Source: Ignelater luminosus (lineage: Eukaryota; Arthropoda; Insecta; Coleoptera; Elateridae). From it: 64,000 nt of DNA. Below, piece after piece: positions 47,622-59,020 of this stretch (position 1 is its first letter; every line of letters begins with the position of its first letter). Location of the stretch: positions 1 through 64,000 of the forward strand of contig VTPC01001847.1 of assembly GCA_011009095.1 (NCBI GenBank). The letters run 5' to 3'. The translations under genes were made by a program, and so were the position numbers. Below the pieces are notes generated by a model that saw nothing but the letters and a program-made list of their open reading frames with translations, was not told where the DNA came from and did no database searches.

Positions 47622-50600
47622 GTTAACGGACAAGAACTAAAAATTAAAATACGACATTCTCAGCTGTGGAATTCCATACCCAAAAAAATCTCAAGTATGG
47701 AGTGCTCCACCAGAACATGACGTCATAGAAAGCTGAAATCTTGCAGAATTGTTGACGTTATCAAAATGCAACTTTACCGCATACAGGCTAATTGATTAGC
47801 TTAAAAAATTTTTCGTGCGCTTTTCGATTCACCCTATTGTCGAGCTTTTAAAAATACTTTTATCAGCTAAGCCAACGCATCTTTTACACTCCGTTGAGTT
47901 TCCACTTTAATAACTTTTGTGTATGGTTTTCCAGTTTATCTTTCTTTCAAAACTTAAAACTTGCAAAATTAAGTTATTTATTTTAATTTCTGTATTCAAG
48001 TAGAGTTTGTTTGTTTTACCTTGCGTGGTTTGTTTATTCATAATTTTTATATTGTTCAGTAGATTGCAGTTAATTCATTTTTCTGATAATCATGTATTTA
48101 AAATACAAACATCAGCTTTGTTGTCGAAGAACTTACATGTTCTCATCAAAGAAGTCAATAACCACGTTATTTGCAATATTATCACTACAGCAATTGATTG
48201 TGTTGTCATCAAAAAGCTTAACCAAATTATTTAGTAGTTATTACTTACAAGTTTTGCACAGCTGGGGTGATAGTGATTAAAGCACTACTACTCGTGATTG
48301 GCAATTTCTACACATTGGCGCACTTGAAGTACTGTTCACATAGGCAGCCATTTTTGTTCCTACTTCCTAACATCAGATGCATTCAGAAATTAAATTGCAA
48401 AATGCTGTCCATATTTTATAACTTTCTTAAAGATTAGCAAGTTCTTTTTCTACATAACAATAGGTTAATTCTGAGAAGTCGTTTCAACCACAACCAGAAT
48501 TGTATAAAAGAAGGAAATATTTACAGAATATTTAATCGCTCCAAATGGACTGTTCCTATTTACATACGAAAAATATGTATTTTGCTATCAATAAGTATCT
48601 CCCTGTTACCTGTTCAGGCCTGCAATTCGAGAAATAAGCAAAATTAAGTTTAGGCTATTGCCGAATTCTTTGTACTAATAGCTATTTGTATGCCAAGCAA
48701 GAAAGCTCTAATTTTGAAAATAACTGATACAAGCCAATTTTTAGAATAATACGTTACCCTAGACAAACATGTTTCATTCAATATCTCAAAACTATGATTT
48801 TCTGAGTTAGGACCTTTTTGCTTTGTAGGGCAGTATTCCATATGTTAGTTTTCCTCTAATTCCTATTTTAATTTTAAAACTAATTTATGTAAAAATACTA
48901 AAAGCACACAACTATAATTTTTGAATGTTACGTGATTATGTTAGTAATATGAAAATAGTGGCAATATTTATTTTCAATTTGCAGGTTAGGCATAATTTAG
49001 CAGCGTACATTTATTTATAGATATTGTTTTAACATGTGGGTTATTGTAATCATGTGGGTTATTCTAGCAGCCTTTCTACAAAAATCACATAAAGTATTTA
49101 CTTCAGTGATTTCGTGTTAATTCAAAGGTGAAATATATTCGTAGTAAGCTTTTTGCTTTTATAGATCGGTTGCTTTTGGCAAAAACCGACCTAAGTCTGC
49201 AGAACGATTAGAGATTCCATCGAAGATCCCAAAGCATTGTAATGTCTGGCGAGTTTACATTCGAACCGAAGTGTAGCAACTTCGATCGTAATAGCTGCAC
49301 TAATGGACTAGCGATTATCCTGGATTGCAAGATGAAACGCTAAATTTTCTTGAAGTAGCTGAGAAGCGCTTTCGAGTGATTCAATATATTCTTTACCGCT
49401 ATCGTTGTATTATAAAGCTTGAAAGTTACCCGAATCTGGAAAATCAATAAAATATATGAATGTTGTATCTTTTGATACGATTTCGAATTTCATATTACTG
49501 ACGATCGCATAGAAGCCTACCATTATCCTATAAAAGAAATATATTTGTTCCACTGCTACTATATGTGCCATTTCAGGAGAACTTAATTTATATGACGTCC
49601 ACAATTTCAGTATTCTTTCGTTCTGATGCAAGGAGATAATTATACCTGGAGGCATTGTCACCTATAGGAATTCTCTTAAAATTAAGCTTTTACTCCCAAG
49701 GGTACAACTCTCTAACGAGTTTTCATTACAGTTTAACAACCTTCCTTTATAACCCAAAACATTCTACTAATTACAGTCGTAATTCATCTTGTGCCTGTTG
49801 TTCTTACGTAAAGTCGGACTTTATGGTTATTGTACCGCGGCTGACAAGATGGTTGTCTTTTGATATGCAAATAAGAAATACGCCAACATGTAATACACGT
49901 TTATATTTTACGCATGTACAACAATGGTTATATCTTGGAAGAAGAATAATTGTGTCAAAAATACGAGCACAGCTGCAACAACTTTAACAAAAGGTAAATT
50001 TAACATTATAATACTAGGGTTAATTAATAAATGGACGTTTTAGTTGTATTAGTATAAAACGTAGCCCCAAGCCCAACCAATTACAGCTTAGGGATTATTC
50101 TACAATGAAATTCTAATTAATTTATTGTGTCAGCGAAAGCAAATTTTTCATATTTTAAATTGAAAATAAATAGAATTAATAATGGCATAGCTGTTAATTA
50201 CATGGTTTAAATTACAAATGAAATGACAGAAGTTATGTACACTGCTAAGGACTTCTGAAACATCTTTACGAAGATTTCGACTCTAATAAACTCTGTTTTT
50301 ATAGAAGCGTAAAAGTACCACGCAGCATATCCCGTGAAATTGAACTTTTCCCAACAACACGGAATATCTTAAAGTTGAATACGAAAATAAGTTTTTAACT
50401 ACTTGAAAATTTATCTAAAAAGAAATTCTATTTCCCGAGTAAAAAGCAGTTAAAACGAAACTCTAACTTGCATTCTTTGTGAGAGAAAATGCATGGCACC
50501 TAAAATTGGATACCTAATTAAAATCCCAGGCTCTTTGTACCTAACATCAAGTGTTTTACAATTCATCGCAATTGGAATACTCATTGTAAACAAAATAGGT

Positions 50601-51057
50601 TGTGCTGAACATTTAATGCGTTAACATTTAATAAATATTAGCAAAAATAAGGTAAGTTTAGAAATCTTTAAACTTAAATTTTTATTTTAGTTTAATTAAC
50701 GCACCTTTTGTGTAATTAGTTTTCAAAGAGTTAGGTTTTTCTATTTAAAATTCTTGAAAATTAAATTTCTCTATTGGTAAGAAGTTTAGAAATATGTTAA
50801 ATCTGATGACAGTTGAGCTGTTCTTGAATTACCTATGTATTAGGCTTTTATTATTTTCAAGCAGGTATGCCACTCGATACTTAGGCAACTTTTATTTTGG
50901 TTAATCAGCTGGGAGTGGCCACACAGTTCATTTATCAAAATACATAGCCTTATGGTTTGCTCAGTTGATTCACGTTCTTGCAAAACGGAAACTTACTTTG
51001 TGGGCTTTCAAATCCTTTATCAAAGGCAAATCGTTATTTTTTTGGTTTTTGTAAGAC
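47622..51057. other. No gene recognised
   Basis: AT-rich with short frames. The 110-codon plus-strand frame at 49655-49987 has no recognised motif. Confidence 0.45.
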
Positions 51058-51081
51058 TTCATTTCATTTCATTTCATTTAT
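51058..51081 (-). repeat. (AAATG)n tail
   Basis: Four CATTT units on the plus strand at the 3' end of the non-LTR element, like the microsatellite tails of CR1-group elements. Confidence 0.75.
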
Positions 51082-51286
51082 TCATTTATGCTAGTATACA
51101 GAGTATTTGCACAAGTCAATAATACAATAAAGTTTAATACGGTGTAGTCACCAATACTTAATACAATAAATAAATACAATAAAATACATAATGCAAATTA
51201 TAAATTTTAAAAAAACAAACAGAGTAAATTTTTTTTTCTTATATATCACAGATCTCTCTTGATATGATAATAAAGCTGTATTTATT

Positions 51287-54106
51287 TTACATGTCTATGC
51301 TACAGGAATTCAATTCATGATCCATAAATTCCTGAATTGAGTAAAAGGCTTCACTTATCAGATATCTTTTAATCTTATTTCTAAACGATTTTAATGGCAA
51401 ATTTACAATGTTCACAGGCAATTTATTGAGAAACAAAGGGCCATAATAATTTTTACTATATCTACTTGAATTAAGACGCAAGTAATCTAAACGAATTTTA
51501 AAGTTATCTCTTGTACTATAATTATGAACATTATTTTGTGTATTATAATCGTCTAAATATTTTTTAGTTTGAATTAAGCTATTAAAAAGATAAAGGGATG
51601 GAAATGTTAATATGCTTAAACTAATAAAATCTTGTTTTACATCATCGGTATAAGATTTTTTTGTAATAATACGTATAGCTTTTCTTTGCAGGTTGAAGAT
51701 TCTATTAGCATGAGTAGAATGTCCCCAACACACAACAGCATAAGCCATGTGTGCGTTTATTAAAGCATAATATGCGGTTACAGCTACTTGAGTAGGTACA
51801 ATATGAGTTAAGTTACGTAGAACAAATAAATTTCTTGAAAGAATTGTGGCTAAATATTCAATATCACTATCCCAACTTAATACTGGATCTAACCATACTC
51901 CTAGAAATTTCACAGAATCTTCATTTTGATGATTTACAAGCGTTCGATGTGAAAAGATTAGTTTTTTTGTTTTATTTACATTTAATTTTAAACGATTTTG
52001 TATTAGCCAATTTTCGATTTTAGATTGATGAATGTTCATTTCATTAAACAAATTATTCTCATCTTGATGATATCGCAAGAACGTTGTATCATCAGCAAAT
52101 AAAATTACTTTACCGGATAATATTGTCGTATGTAAATCATTAATATATATAACAAATAAGATAGGACCCAATACGGATCCTTGTGGAACTCCACAAGTTA
52201 ATAATCCTTCTTCCGAGTAAGTATTATTTAGAAAAACTTTTTGTTTGCGATTTTGTAAATTTGATTGAAATAGCTTAATACTAGAGGTATCAAAGTTATA
52301 CAACTGTAATTTTTGTAACAGAGAATCATGATTGACGCAATCAAAAGCTTTCTGTAGGTCACAATACAAAGCCCCTACCCAAGATCCGTTTTCCGTACCT
52401 TCAATTACAAAATCTAAAAGACAATTTATAGCTTCGGTTACTGACCTATTTTTACGAAAGCCGAATTGTTGATTATAAAATAGTTTACTAGCTTCAAAAT
52501 AATCTACAATTTGATCTTTAATTAACATTTCGATTATTTTAGATATAATGGGAACAAGAGAAATTGGTCTATAGTTATTCATATCATTCAACGATCCCTT
52601 TTTATGTATGGGTATAACTTTGGAAATTTTTAAGGCATTGGGATATATACCTTCTTCAATACAACCATTGAATACTTTAGTAAGCGGTGGTATGATTATG
52701 TTTTTAATATACTTAATTAACACTGCATTTAAATTGTAATAATCACGACTAGTTTTATTTTTTAATCTATTTATTGCATCACGCATATTATTTTCTGATA
52801 CAGGTTGTATACTAAATTTAACATTTGTTTGTTGAATATTTGGACTGGAAGTGTTTTGTACTAAAGGAAGACTATTCAATACATTCTCCGGTTGTTTTAT
52901 AAAAAAATTATTTAATTTATTTACATCAAAAATAATCTTGTTCGAGACTATCTTACCCCTTCTGTTTTCATTAATTATATCCCAGTACACTTTAGGCTTC
53001 TGATTGCTATCATGGATTTGTTTAAGGTGCTTGTTACTTTTTGCCCGTTCCATCTCTTTTTTATATTTTACACGAAAACTATTTATCAATTCATTTAGTT
53101 TTAAGTTGGGAAAATCCTTATTTAATTCCTTTAAAAAATTTAAATGCTCCTTCATTTTTCTTAATTCCGACGTGTACCATGTTAGTTTTTGATTTGATTT
53201 GATTTTATTTGTTTGTGTTACCACAGGAAATGCACAATTTAACGATTCTATTAAGATAGTAATAAATTTTGAAAATTTACTATTAACATTAACATGAATT
53301 TTATTTACAAAATTCCAATTTATAGCTTCTATTAATATAAAAAATCTAAATTTGCCTACATCTGTATAAGGTCTATATGAGGTGATTTCATCCTTGAAAG
53401 TAGGTTTGCATTCAATGGTAATAAATATAGCTTTATGATCCGATAATCCAGGATCCTCAACCCAAGTATTATACTGTCTAAAATTTCCAAAATTTACTAA
53501 GATATTGTCAATGCAATTTGAAAGTCGAGTCGATTCGGTAATAGTATGCACAAATCCATAAGAGTTTACTATATCTATAAATTTAACATAAGTTTTGTCT
53601 TTGATATTGAATCTAATATTAAAATCTCCATTTATTACGACTTCACAATTAAAATTATTTAAAATTGTCAACAATTCATTCATTTTATACATAAATACAT
53701 CAAAATCCCCAGCTGGAGGCCGATAAACTGTAACGCAAATAATTTCCTCCTGCACAAAATTTACTGCTGTAATCTCGATATGTTTTTCAATTGACAGTTC
53801 ACTAATTTTATCTAAAGGATTGTATAAAATCTTATTTTTACAAAGTATTATAACACCTCCACCTGTAGTGGTTGATCTTGTATAGTGACTTATAACTTTA
53901 TAATTTTTAAGAAGAAAATTTTCTGGTTCACCAAGTCGCATGTGATGTTCACTTACACACAGTACATCTATTTTTATTCTAAAGTTATTTACAAAATCTT
54001 CAAAAATTATTATTTTATTTCGAACAGACTGAGCATTAATATGCACGATAGTAAATTTATTATTACAATTTGAACTTATCTCTTTATTTTGCACACTGTT
54101 TCTCAC
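51287..54106 (-). CDS. ORF2: AP endonuclease plus reverse transcriptase
   Basis: 939 codons, uninterrupted. Residues 18-230 form an exonuclease-endonuclease-phosphatase domain: VHINAQSVRNKI, CVSEHH (Glu), VTVYRPPAG, INGDFNIRF (Asp, Asn near 161-163) and GLSDHKAIF (catalytic Asp-His near 222). RT from about 480: VIPIHKKGS, NNYRPISLVPIISKIIE, NQQFGFRKNRSV, CDLQKAFDCVNH, CGVPQGSVLGPILF and VILFADDTTF (Asp pair at 672-673), then VKFLGVWLDPVLSW. It nicks the target and copies the element RNA in place, in the nucleus. All catalytic residues expected for both domains are present. No RNase H. Clade by motif feel is CR1/Jockey-like; a tree is needed to fix it. The Met start lies 11 bp after the ORF1 stop. 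Confidence 0.93.
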   Translation of the reverse strand: MRNSVQNKEISSNCNNKFTIVHINAQSVRNKIIIFEDFVNNFRIKIDVLCVSEHHMRLGEPENFLLKNYKVISHYTRSTTTGGGVIILCKNKILYNPLDKISELSIEKHIEITAVNFVQEEIICVTVYRPPAGDFDVFMYKMNELLTILNNFNCEVVINGDFNIRFNIKDKTYVKFIDIVNSYGFVHTITESTRLSNCIDNILVNFGNFRQYNTWVEDPGLSDHKAIFITIECKPTFKDEITSYRPYTDVGKFRFFILIEAINWNFVNKIHVNVNSKFSKFITILIESLNCAFPVVTQTNKIKSNQKLTWYTSELRKMKEHLNFLKELNKDFPNLKLNELINSFRVKYKKEMERAKSNKHLKQIHDSNQKPKVYWDIINENRRGKIVSNKIIFDVNKLNNFFIKQPENVLNSLPLVQNTSSPNIQQTNVKFSIQPVSENNMRDAINRLKNKTSRDYYNLNAVLIKYIKNIIIPPLTKVFNGCIEEGIYPNALKISKVIPIHKKGSLNDMNNYRPISLVPIISKIIEMLIKDQIVDYFEASKLFYNQQFGFRKNRSVTEAINCLLDFVIEGTENGSWVGALYCDLQKAFDCVNHDSLLQKLQLYNFDTSSIKLFQSNLQNRKQKVFLNNTYSEEGLLTCGVPQGSVLGPILFVIYINDLHTTILSGKVILFADDTTFLRYHQDENNLFNEMNIHQSKIENWLIQNRLKLNVNKTKKLIFSHRTLVNHQNEDSVKFLGVWLDPVLSWDSDIEYLATILSRNLFVLRNLTHIVPTQVAVTAYYALINAHMAYAVVCWGHSTHANRIFNLQRKAIRIITKKSYTDDVKQDFISLSILTFPSLYLFNSLIQTKKYLDDYNTQNNVHNYSTRDNFKIRLDYLRLNSSRYSKNYYGPLFLNKLPVNIVNLPLKSFRNKIKRYLISEAFYSIQEFMDHELNSCSIDM

Positions 54107-54117
54107 AACACTGTTTA

Positions 54118-55179
54118 TTATTGTATGCGCCGGGGTTGATTTTTTCGGTAAAAAAAATTATTGATGCGGGTTCCTTTCGGCCATACAGTTGGATCCATAA
54201 TCTTATCAGCATCGCCTTCATTCACATCAAGTTTAGATGAGGAGTAATATTTTGGAAATTTCGATTCAATTTTTTCGCATGATATTACTGGAGCTACCGA
54301 TACCACGTGGTCAAGAACTTCCTGTGCTGTGGTGTCAGTGGATAACTTGCAAATGTGAATCGATTTTACCTTAGGGGCTACTTTTAATTTACAAATCTCG
54401 TTTACTTGAGAGCCCACTATAATCCTTTTCTGTTGTTTTTTGGGCATAGATGTCTTTCGTTGTTGATTTTCTACATCGCTATTTAAGGAGATGATCTCTT
54501 TACATTTAATTTGACTCTCTGTTAAATGGATACTGGCTGCTACAGTTTCTTTTGTGATTTTTGGTTTTACCTTTTTAACAGTTTCTTTTGTGGTGTCACG
54601 GTTGTGTGTTTCAATATTTTCTGTTTGCGATTTTTGTTTGTACTTTACATTTACATTTTCTGTTATCACAGTTGGCGGTTTTATTTGCTTATTATATTGC
54701 TTTTGCTTCACGTCAGTCTCACCTGTTATTTGTTTCTCTAACACTCCTATTTTAAAGTACAGAAGTCCATTTTTATCTTCCATCTCACTGATTAATTTTT
54801 GTAATAAACTATTTTCCTTACTTAATCTCTTCTTCTCTGGCAAAAGCTCCTTAATTACTTCATCTTTTGATTTCACATCGGCTCGTTCCACAACGATTGT
54901 GTTTCTAGAATCCATTGAATCGTCTAATCCACCATTTCTTACTAGTACATCGCTTTGTTCTGTCTCGTCACAACACTTTATGTGCTTTTCGTCAAGTTTA
55001 ACAATATCTGTAAAATATTTTAGACAGCCCGGGTGCATTAACGTTCCACAGATTATACACTGTAACCCTGATACTGGCACAGTATTACACTTTTTCACTG
55101 GGAGCTCAACAACACTAACTGCATTAGCCGCCATCTTACTTACACTTTGCTTAAATAGTAAATTCGAATTCGAAGGCAC
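54118..55179 (-). CDS. ORF1: zinc-finger/coiled-coil RNA-binding protein of the non-LTR element
   Basis: 353 codons, uninterrupted. N-terminal PHD-like cluster: Cys31, then QCIICGTLMHPGC (Cys41, Cys44, His49, Cys52) and HIKCC (His66, Cys69-70). A charged heptad-like stretch at about residues 105-155 (KSKDEVIKELLPEKKRLSKE, LISEMEDKN) looks like a coiled coil. A Lys/Thr-rich basic middle follows, and a C-terminal block ends PTVWPKGTRINNFFYR, the usual end of PHD-type ORF1 proteins of CR1-group elements. Expected role: binding and chaperoning the element RNA as a multimer. It precedes ORF2 by 11 bp, so both are read from one transcript. Confidence 0.85.
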   Translation of the reverse strand: MPSNSNLLFKQSVSKMAANAVSVVELPVKKCNTVPVSGLQCIICGTLMHPGCLKYFTDIVKLDEKHIKCCDETEQSDVLVRNGGLDDSMDSRNTIVVERADVKSKDEVIKELLPEKKRLSKENSLLQKLISEMEDKNGLLYFKIGVLEKQITGETDVKQKQYNKQIKPPTVITENVNVKYKQKSQTENIETHNRDTTKETVKKVKPKITKETVAASIHLTESQIKCKEIISLNSDVENQQRKTSMPKKQQKRIIVGSQVNEICKLKVAPKVKSIHICKLSTDTTAQEVLDHVVSVAPVISCEKIESKFPKYYSSSKLDVNEGDADKIMDPTVWPKGTRINNFFYRKNQPRRIQ

Positions 55180-55190
55180 TTAATTAAAAT

Positions 55191-56329
55191 TATGGAAGAA
55201 GTTCGTGCAAGAAACTCCCAATTCTTACAAAGGATTTAATCACAATCATTCTGGCTTTGGAATGTCATCTTTTTAATTTTCTTTATTTCCACTTTACTGT
55301 TTTTTATCCTCTACCCTATTCTTTCATTTTGTGTTTCATAATGCTTTTGTCATCGAGTTTCTTGCAACAAAAGAACTACGCTTTGCCAAGCGTTTCTTCT
55401 GGTAAGTTGAGCTGCTTTGTTTATCTATAGAAGCTTCTAATTGATCAATTTATAATCTAGTTCTATGAGTCTTAACTTGGACATTGCCAAAATTCCATGA
55501 ACGTCTTGTCCTTGGGTTTCCATTTACAGTTGCGTTTTCTTTGCTTATAGAGAGTTGGTGTTCTGTAATAGCGTAAAGTCTTTCACATTATACTCCAGAG
55601 GAAATTTGAGGTTAAAAAGGGACACACTCGTCAAGTTTAACTAGTCATCAGCAAAGCAAGCAAGTCATTGTTGCGTTTTGGAAACGGGAGGCTGTTCTAA
55701 AAATCCAACTCTTTCTTATAGAGTTCAGGGTAGATGCACCTATTGTCTCTAAAGTCTAAGTGTTGGTAATTAGTCCCTTTTTAAGACATAACTCATGCAG
55801 ACTTTACCTACCAACGACCGTAATTAGTATGCAACGAATTCTTCAATTGATGTTATTTTATTAACACCCACCTAGCTGTCTTATATTGCTTGACGGGTAT
55901 CGAGTATACTATTGCAGAATAGGTTAGTTGTCATACCTTTTGTTTAGTTTGACTGGAAATTAATACAAAAAGGATATAAACGTGTCATCTTTTCTTGTGT
56001 CTTGCTAAAATTCTTGTGATTGCATTGTTTTCTAGTTTTTCTAACTGCGGTTTACGTACAGAAGACTCAGAACAATCTGTCTTCCCTGGTTAGTTCTGCA
56101 GAGCTCTTATTTTTCGCTGATGATATTTTATCCTCAAAAGACCTTTTTTAAAATTCAAACATATTGATGGAAAAATGTGTTTGTTTTTAACACCTATTTG
56201 ATGATTTTGTTATTACAATTTAGTCAATCCCGACTTGTAACTATAAGCAATCTGACATAAATATTAATGCTCGTTTTTGAATTAAAGTTTTACCCGAAGT
56301 CAATCCTTAAGTTCTAGCTCTATTGCACT
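55191..56329. other. No gene recognised
   Basis: Less AT-rich than average and probably old transposon debris. A plus-strand block with AELLFFADDIL near 56110 looks like an RT catalytic box but has no supporting motifs around it. Confidence 0.35.
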
Positions 56330-58200
56330 TTACTCTGCTTCTGTCTAACACTTAGCACTGAATCTAATTTAAATGGTCTTACTCTTTTGAATCTTCGTAG
56401 TAGTCCTGTGTTGTCGAATAGCTGGATCACCTCAAGTAACGTTCACGTTAATAGAGTCTGTTTTCATGGTCCTGGCTACTGTTTCTGACATACTGGGGAA
56501 CATCTATGATGTTCCTTAGTATTTTAATCTAGAATCTTTAAATTATGCTGATGTTACTCTGTTTGGTACATCCCCATAGCTAGATCACCGTTTGAGTATC
56601 TGCTTGAAGAACAGAAGTTTATTATGTAGAGACAGAGTGGAACCTCTATAGATCAGCCAATACATTTTTTATAATGAATGCCAAGTTCTTCCTTTTTCTT
56701 TTTAACGAGAGCTTATTAGAATCTAGCGTGTTAAATACCTAAGTATTTTACTGTGTTTGAGTGTTATTTATAATGATTGGTATATGTTGAATTACTTTAT
56801 TAATGAAATTAATGTGTAATGATTTTGTTTCGTTCAGTTTGATCCGATATCGCTTTGTCCAGTCCTTGATTTTGTCCACAGCTATTTCCTGTAGTTCTAT
56901 CACTGCTTTTCACTACTGCTACTATAGCAGTGTCTCCAGAAAAAGTGATTGCAGTATGATCTCCTAACGCAACGTGGGAATTTCACATGGTAGATGGAGG
57001 TACTGTGATACTTCCTTCCTTATTTCTTTTAATTCTAAACAGGCTTTTTTTTCTTGATACTCAGGTATCTATCTAAATTGTATGACACAAAAATTTGAGA
57101 ATATTGTTTGGACAAGGACGTTCTCAGCTTGTGGTTTGAACTTTCATGCCACACTTTGGCAAAAGCCTGGACCACATCTAAGAAGATCGTTAAGCAGACT
57201 TTTTTCTCTTCTTACAATTCTTCTGATATGTTAGTTATTCTGTGTATTTGGTCAATTGTAGAATGTTTATTTTTCAAGTCAAACTAGCGTGTTTGGATTA
57301 GCACTTTTTCTTCGATGATTGGCTTCAATCTCTTGAGTAACAGTTTTTCGAAAAGTACGACACTACAGGTAGCAAGAAAATTATATTAAATTACATTACC
57401 TCTGCTATTTTTCACGGTTTATGTATGTACTTCAATCTGAAGACGGCGTTGATGAGAGTGTTCAGTCTAGCTATGGCTCATCTTAAAAGTTATTTTAGAA
57501 CTTTATCAATAATTAAGTCAAATTAAGGGACTTCTTTAGGATTTATATGTTGTCTAATCTCAGTGGTTACTTCTCTGGGTAAAGTGAGCTTGATTTGTTT
57601 TTTTTTCTTGTATCGACTTTTACCGAAATGTTCATCTTCTTGTTCTTTATTTGGTTAAAATATATTTTATAAATAATTTAGGAATTTTTCAGCTTTTTGG
57701 TTGTTGCTTCTCGACCAGTTCCCATCTTCCTCTCTTATTGCGGAGATCTGCGAAATTCTTAACAATATTCTGGTTGTTTTCCAAAAGCAGTATGTAGTTG
57801 GTGCTGTAGTCATCTATTAGTTTTCTCAAGTAGGCATGAATCGATTTATTCTCTATTTTGGATCTCTCCCTTATAATCCCTTGAATAATGTTCTACAGGT
57901 TCGTTTTGCCCTGTGAAGCTCTGAATTGTTGCTATTTACGTCTTAACTTTTTTTTTCCTAATATTAGGTTTCTAATTCCTTTTGAATAACTGTTTACAAC
58001 TGTTCTTCGCTGGATTTTAAAAGTATTCTTCTATGTTGCCTGATGAGTGTTATTTATGAATAACTCAACTTCTTCGTCTAGGTGTTCATCTTTAAGCGGT
58101 ACTGAGAGATTATTTTATTCTTCCAAACAAAAGTCTTTACCAAGTTTGTGTTATTTTTTTTCGGGAAGGCTACTAACTTTGATGTTGAGAGTAAATCATC
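56330..58200 (-). pseudogene. Jockey RT relic
   Basis: Almost the whole RT-side of a Jockey ORF2 can be followed in broken frames. DEHLDEEVELFINNTHQAT lies near 58080 and IRERSKIENKSIHAYLRKLI near 57860. ISAIREEDGNWSRSNNQKAE is near 57720, TPREVT with IINPKEVP-like spacing near 57560, and TLINAVFRLKYIHKP near 57440. VVQAFAKVWHE is near 57170. Next comes TFSGDTAIVAVVK near 56940, where SGD replaces ADD, so the first catalytic Asp is lost. LHNKLLFFKQILKR is near 56610. Frequent stops and shifts. No endonuclease was recognised upstream. Confidence 0.82.
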
Positions 58201-58639
58201 AATTAAGTTTGTCTACAAATTTCCTTGTGTAATTTTAAGTTTTTGTAATATTTATGGGGAACCTGCTTAGGTAAATTTTAAACAAGGTAATGTTAATAAT
58301 TTAATTCAAACTTTTAGAATTTTCAACCTCATGTTAAATATTAATTACATTTTTAGCATATTAATACTGGTGATGTAGTACGTATAGAACTCCGCAAGCT
58401 TAACTGCGGATTATCGCAGATGTGGGTTGATCTGATTTTTCTACCTTGTGTTACATTACCATTATTAATTTACTAAAAACCTAATTAATACTTAAATAGC
58501 TAATTCTCTATTAGTAAAGTTAGTATACTTAAAATAATTCCTCTCGGTAAAGTAAAAATTTACAGTATAGTAGACACCATGTACCAGCTATTGTAAACCT
58601 AAAAAGAAAAAACGATAATATCTAAAATAAGTGATCACC
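58201..58639. other. No gene seen
   Basis: AT-rich spacer between two RT relics. Confidence 0.4.
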
Positions 58640-59020
58640 GCCCTTTAAAAGTAAAGTATGACTAACACTATCGAAAACTTTGGATATATCCGTGTAGACG
58701 AGACTCACTTTATGCTCGCATCCTTAATTTGATATTTGAAAACAGCAAGGTTTCTTGTAATCGATCTTCTTATAAAGAATTAAATGTTTGGTTGCTTGAA
58801 ACTGCTCACCAATGATAAGTTTCACTACGATTTAGAAACGCGTACTTAGAGGAAAAATTTCTCTATAGTTTTCGATGCCGAATTTGTTTACTGCTTTGTG
58901 CACAACGAGAAGGTTTGAGTTTTCCATATTTTTTAAAAACAATTAATATCAGAAAATAGCCGAAATCGGGTCCTGAACTCCGTTGCAACCAATATCTAGC
59001 AGATTTTGTTCAATTTTATC
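58640..59020 (-). pseudogene. Short non-LTR RT relic
   Basis: On the minus strand, KFGIENYREIFPLSTRF (usual IENYRPISLLST) is near 58870, RSITRNLAVFKYQIKD near 58760, and VSLVYTDISKVFDSVSHTLL near 58690. These are successive RT blocks up to the first catalytic Asp. The part with GVPQG and YADD is absent: similarity ends near 58640. Upstream similarity fades near 59020. A different element from its Jockey neighbour. Confidence 0.75.

Larger units (their letters stand above)
51058..55190 (-). mobile_element. Two-ORF CR1/Jockey-type non-LTR retrotransposon, coding intact
   Basis: Minus strand: ORF1, 11 bp gap, ORF2, about 200 bp 3' region, then a short (AAATG)n tail at 51058-51081. Both ORFs are open from Met to stop. 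The 5' end is placed just upstream of ORF1 because nothing marks it further out; a 5' UTR with promoter may be missing. I did not find a target duplication. Confidence 0.88.

Noticed and set aside
49140-49330. Less AT-rich block considered as a SINE or small RNA gene
   Set aside because: No A/B box pair, no tRNA fold and no tail that I could defend.
54554-55183. 209-codon plus-strand frame
   Set aside because: Antisense shadow of ORF1 of the non-LTR element.
56085-56130. Plus-strand AELLFFADDIL block resembling an RT catalytic box
   Set aside because: No other RT block on the plus strand around it; likely chance or too decayed to support.
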